From NCBI RefSeq assembly GCF_943181415.1, contig NZ_CALPBZ010000005.1, forward strand, positions 372,001-436,000: a stretch of DNA of 64,000 bases, read 5' to 3'. Origin of the DNA: Microbacterium sp. Marseille-Q6648 (GTDB lineage: Bacteria; Actinomycetota; Actinomycetes; Actinomycetales; Microbacteriaceae). Positions 60,762 through 64,000 of the stretch are shown in pieces. The position numbers and the translations under genes were made by a program. The number at the start of each line of letters is the position of its first letter. The first letter of the stretch is position 1. The notes under the pieces are model-generated. The model was not told the origin of the DNA. It saw only the letters and a program-made list of their open reading frames with translations, and ran no database searches.

Positions 60762-60918
60762 CGAGCTCGGCCTCCTCCGAGGTGGTCGTTTTCATGCGTG
60801 GCGTCGGGTCCCGACGGCGAGATCGGGCGCACACTTCGCGGACGTGTGGACGGTTCAGCCTAACCCGGTATACCGGGGGTGCCGCGATGGGGAGAATCAC
60901 CCACCCGCGACCCCCGGC
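60762..60918. promoter_or_regulatory. Promoter region of the giant-protein operon
   Basis: This 157-base gap precedes the nine-gene minus-strand operon and follows the end of the UvrA-like gene on the same strand. It must hold the operon's promoter, but I cannot point to a convincing -10/-35 pair. TAACCCGGTATACCGGGGT near 60,860 contains CCCGGTATACCGGG, a 14-base perfect palindrome that could be a regulator site. No T-run terminator is seen. Confidence 0.4.
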
Positions 60919-63276
<2,358 letters not shown>

Positions 63277-63286
63277 GACGGCCAGG

Positions 63287-63916
63287 CTATTGCGGGCCGA
63301 ACGCGGCCGCGAGTGCGATCTGGTCGAACAGTGCCGTCATCGCGTGGCGGAGCTCGCCGAGGGGCGACGCGCAGCTCGCCAGAACCACCTGCTTGGAGCC
63401 GGGGACGGCGTACCAGTACTGCACCTCGAGACGGGTGGCCGTCGCGGTCCGGTCATCCTCGGCGACCTCCTCTTCGTACAGGCGCTCGAGGCGCAGCATC
63501 CGCGCGCGCGGCCCGTCCAGCCGCGTGGCGGTCTCGACGCCGGGGTAGCGCAGCTCGACGAAGCTGCGCCGCAGCACCTCCAGCACGGCGTCTGCGTCGG
63601 TGCCCACCGCGGGGCTCATGCGCATGCCCGACGGGGCATGGACCGTCAGCGACGCCGGAGTGGCCACCCCGGGAGACAGCTCGAGGCACAGGAAGACGGC
63701 GTGCGCGCCGGCATCGCGCGCGGCATCGACCGCGCGCTGGAGATGGGCGCGCAGGCGCCGTCGTGCGAGCGCGGCGTCGTCGGCGACGCCCACCAGTTCG
63801 GCGACGGCGAGATCGACCTGCGCGGTCGCGGCGGGCTCGTCACGCGGGTCCACCGTCAGCCAGCGCCCCGGCAGCTGGAAGCTCAGCCGGGGCGGGGCGG
63901 GTGCCTCGATCGTCAC
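63287..63916 (-). CDS. Conserved protein of unknown function
   Basis: This 209-residue protein has no signal peptide or membrane helix and no motif I recognise. It is Ala-rich and alpha/beta in character, with LSFQLPGRWLTVDPRDEP at the start, AVFLCLELSPGVATPASLTV in the middle and EVQYWYAVPGSKQVVLASCA near the end. The GTG overlaps the stop of the upstream gene (GTGA), so the two form an operon that might be completed beyond the window edge. The pair may be an accessory of a secretion or export system; this is a guess. Confidence 0.7.
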   Translation of the reverse strand: MTIEAPAPPRLSFQLPGRWLTVDPRDEPAATAQVDLAVAELVGVADDAALARRRLRAHLQRAVDAARDAGAHAVFLCLELSPGVATPASLTVHAPSGMRMSPAVGTDADAVLEVLRRSFVELRYPGVETATRLDGPRARMLRLERLYEEEVAEDDRTATATRLEVQYWYAVPGSKQVVLASCASPLGELRHAMTALFDQIALAAAFGPQ

Positions 63917-64000
63917 GCGCCCTCCGCGATCGCACGGACCTCGTCGGGCTGCAGGGTGAGCGAGTACGGTCCGGTGTCGGGCACTCCGAGGGCGTCGAAC
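63913..64000 (-). CDS. C-terminus of an unknown protein cut by the window edge
   Basis: Only the last 28 codons are visible, ending in SLTLQPDEVRAIAEGA before a TGA that overlaps the next gene's GTG (GTGA). The fragment is too short for a family call. The reading frame and overlap match the junction style of the rest of the region, which supports its being a gene. Confidence 0.5.
   Translation of the reverse strand, partial: FDALGVPDTGPYSLTLQPDEVRAIAEGA

Noticed and set aside
55875-60863. Very long open frame on the plus strand opposite the giant Ig/FN3 gene
   Set aside because: It is the antisense shadow of a GC-rich gene; its translation is Arg/Gly/Val-rich without domains, while the minus strand shows clear Ig and fibronectin repeats.

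Overview
The window looks like chromosomal DNA of a high-GC actinobacterium, most probably a Microbacteriaceae member close to Microbacterium. The signs are very high GC, many GTG starts, long runs of ATGA, GTGA and TGATG gene overlaps, a CmtR-type metal sensor, a tryptophan to anthranilate (kyn) cluster, and a forkhead-associated (FHA)/Ser-Thr kinase/MoxR/DUF58/transglutaminase operon. The species call is an inference.

Positions 1 to about 29,580 read as a mobile genomic island. Its right end is marked at 29,529-29,576 by the 3' half of a tRNA gene (GAA anticodon loop) followed by the tRNA's own terminator, the usual scar of site-specific integration. The intact tRNA, the integrase and the left end are not in the window. 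Inside the island, 1-18,979 holds two paralogous clusters in opposite orientation. Cluster A (minus strand, 1-9,732) has a CmtR-like Cd/Pb sensor, an SPC-type P1B ATPase, a small membrane protein, a DsbA-like protein, a CzcO-like flavoprotein, a cation diffusion facilitator, a CopC-domain protein, LspA, a 4-TM protein, a TlpA-like lipoprotein, CcdA and a frameshifted ResB. Cluster B (plus strand, 9,813-18,979) has the same small membrane protein, TlpA, CcdA, ResB, DsbA-like, an Lnt broken by an in-frame TAG, CcsA, LspA, VKOR (minus strand), a second CmtR and a CadD-type exporter. Together they look like a metal-regulated package for exporting Cd/Zn and for moving and repairing thiols outside the membrane.

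From 19,045 to 29,327 come a CYP152-type P450 and a broken Fic/VbhA toxin-antitoxin locus (two VbhA-like antitoxins, a 29-codon Fic stump, a 17-bp perfect inverted repeat). They are followed by a reduced conjugative-element core (excisionase-like HTH, DUF3631 ATPase, MobC, membrane protein, TrbL/VirB6-like protein) with a divergent XRE repressor. Last comes a three-gene cassette of a Dam-type adenine methylase convergent with a ParB-fold protein and an unknown, possibly nuclease-like, protein. This part is visibly less GC-rich than its surroundings and the cassette is the best candidate for an undescribed defence system.

From 29,654 on the DNA is ordinary core chromosome. It contains a 2H phosphodiesterase, pgi, an ACT-domain regulator, an SDR, two glycosyltransferases, a glutaredoxin, kynA-amidohydrolase-kynU, a DEAD-box helicase, a proline iminopeptidase with a zinc metallopeptidase, mdh and a degenerate resolvase-fold protein. 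A nine-gene minus-strand operon then runs from a 2,019-residue Ig/fibronectin-III surface protein through MoxR, DUF58, a transglutaminase-like protein, FHA, PP2C, FHA, a Ser/Thr kinase and an FHA-HTH protein. A UvrA-like ATPase and two unknown genes close the window. The octamer GGATGCCG recurs in both orientations about once per kilobase in this half and is rare in the island.
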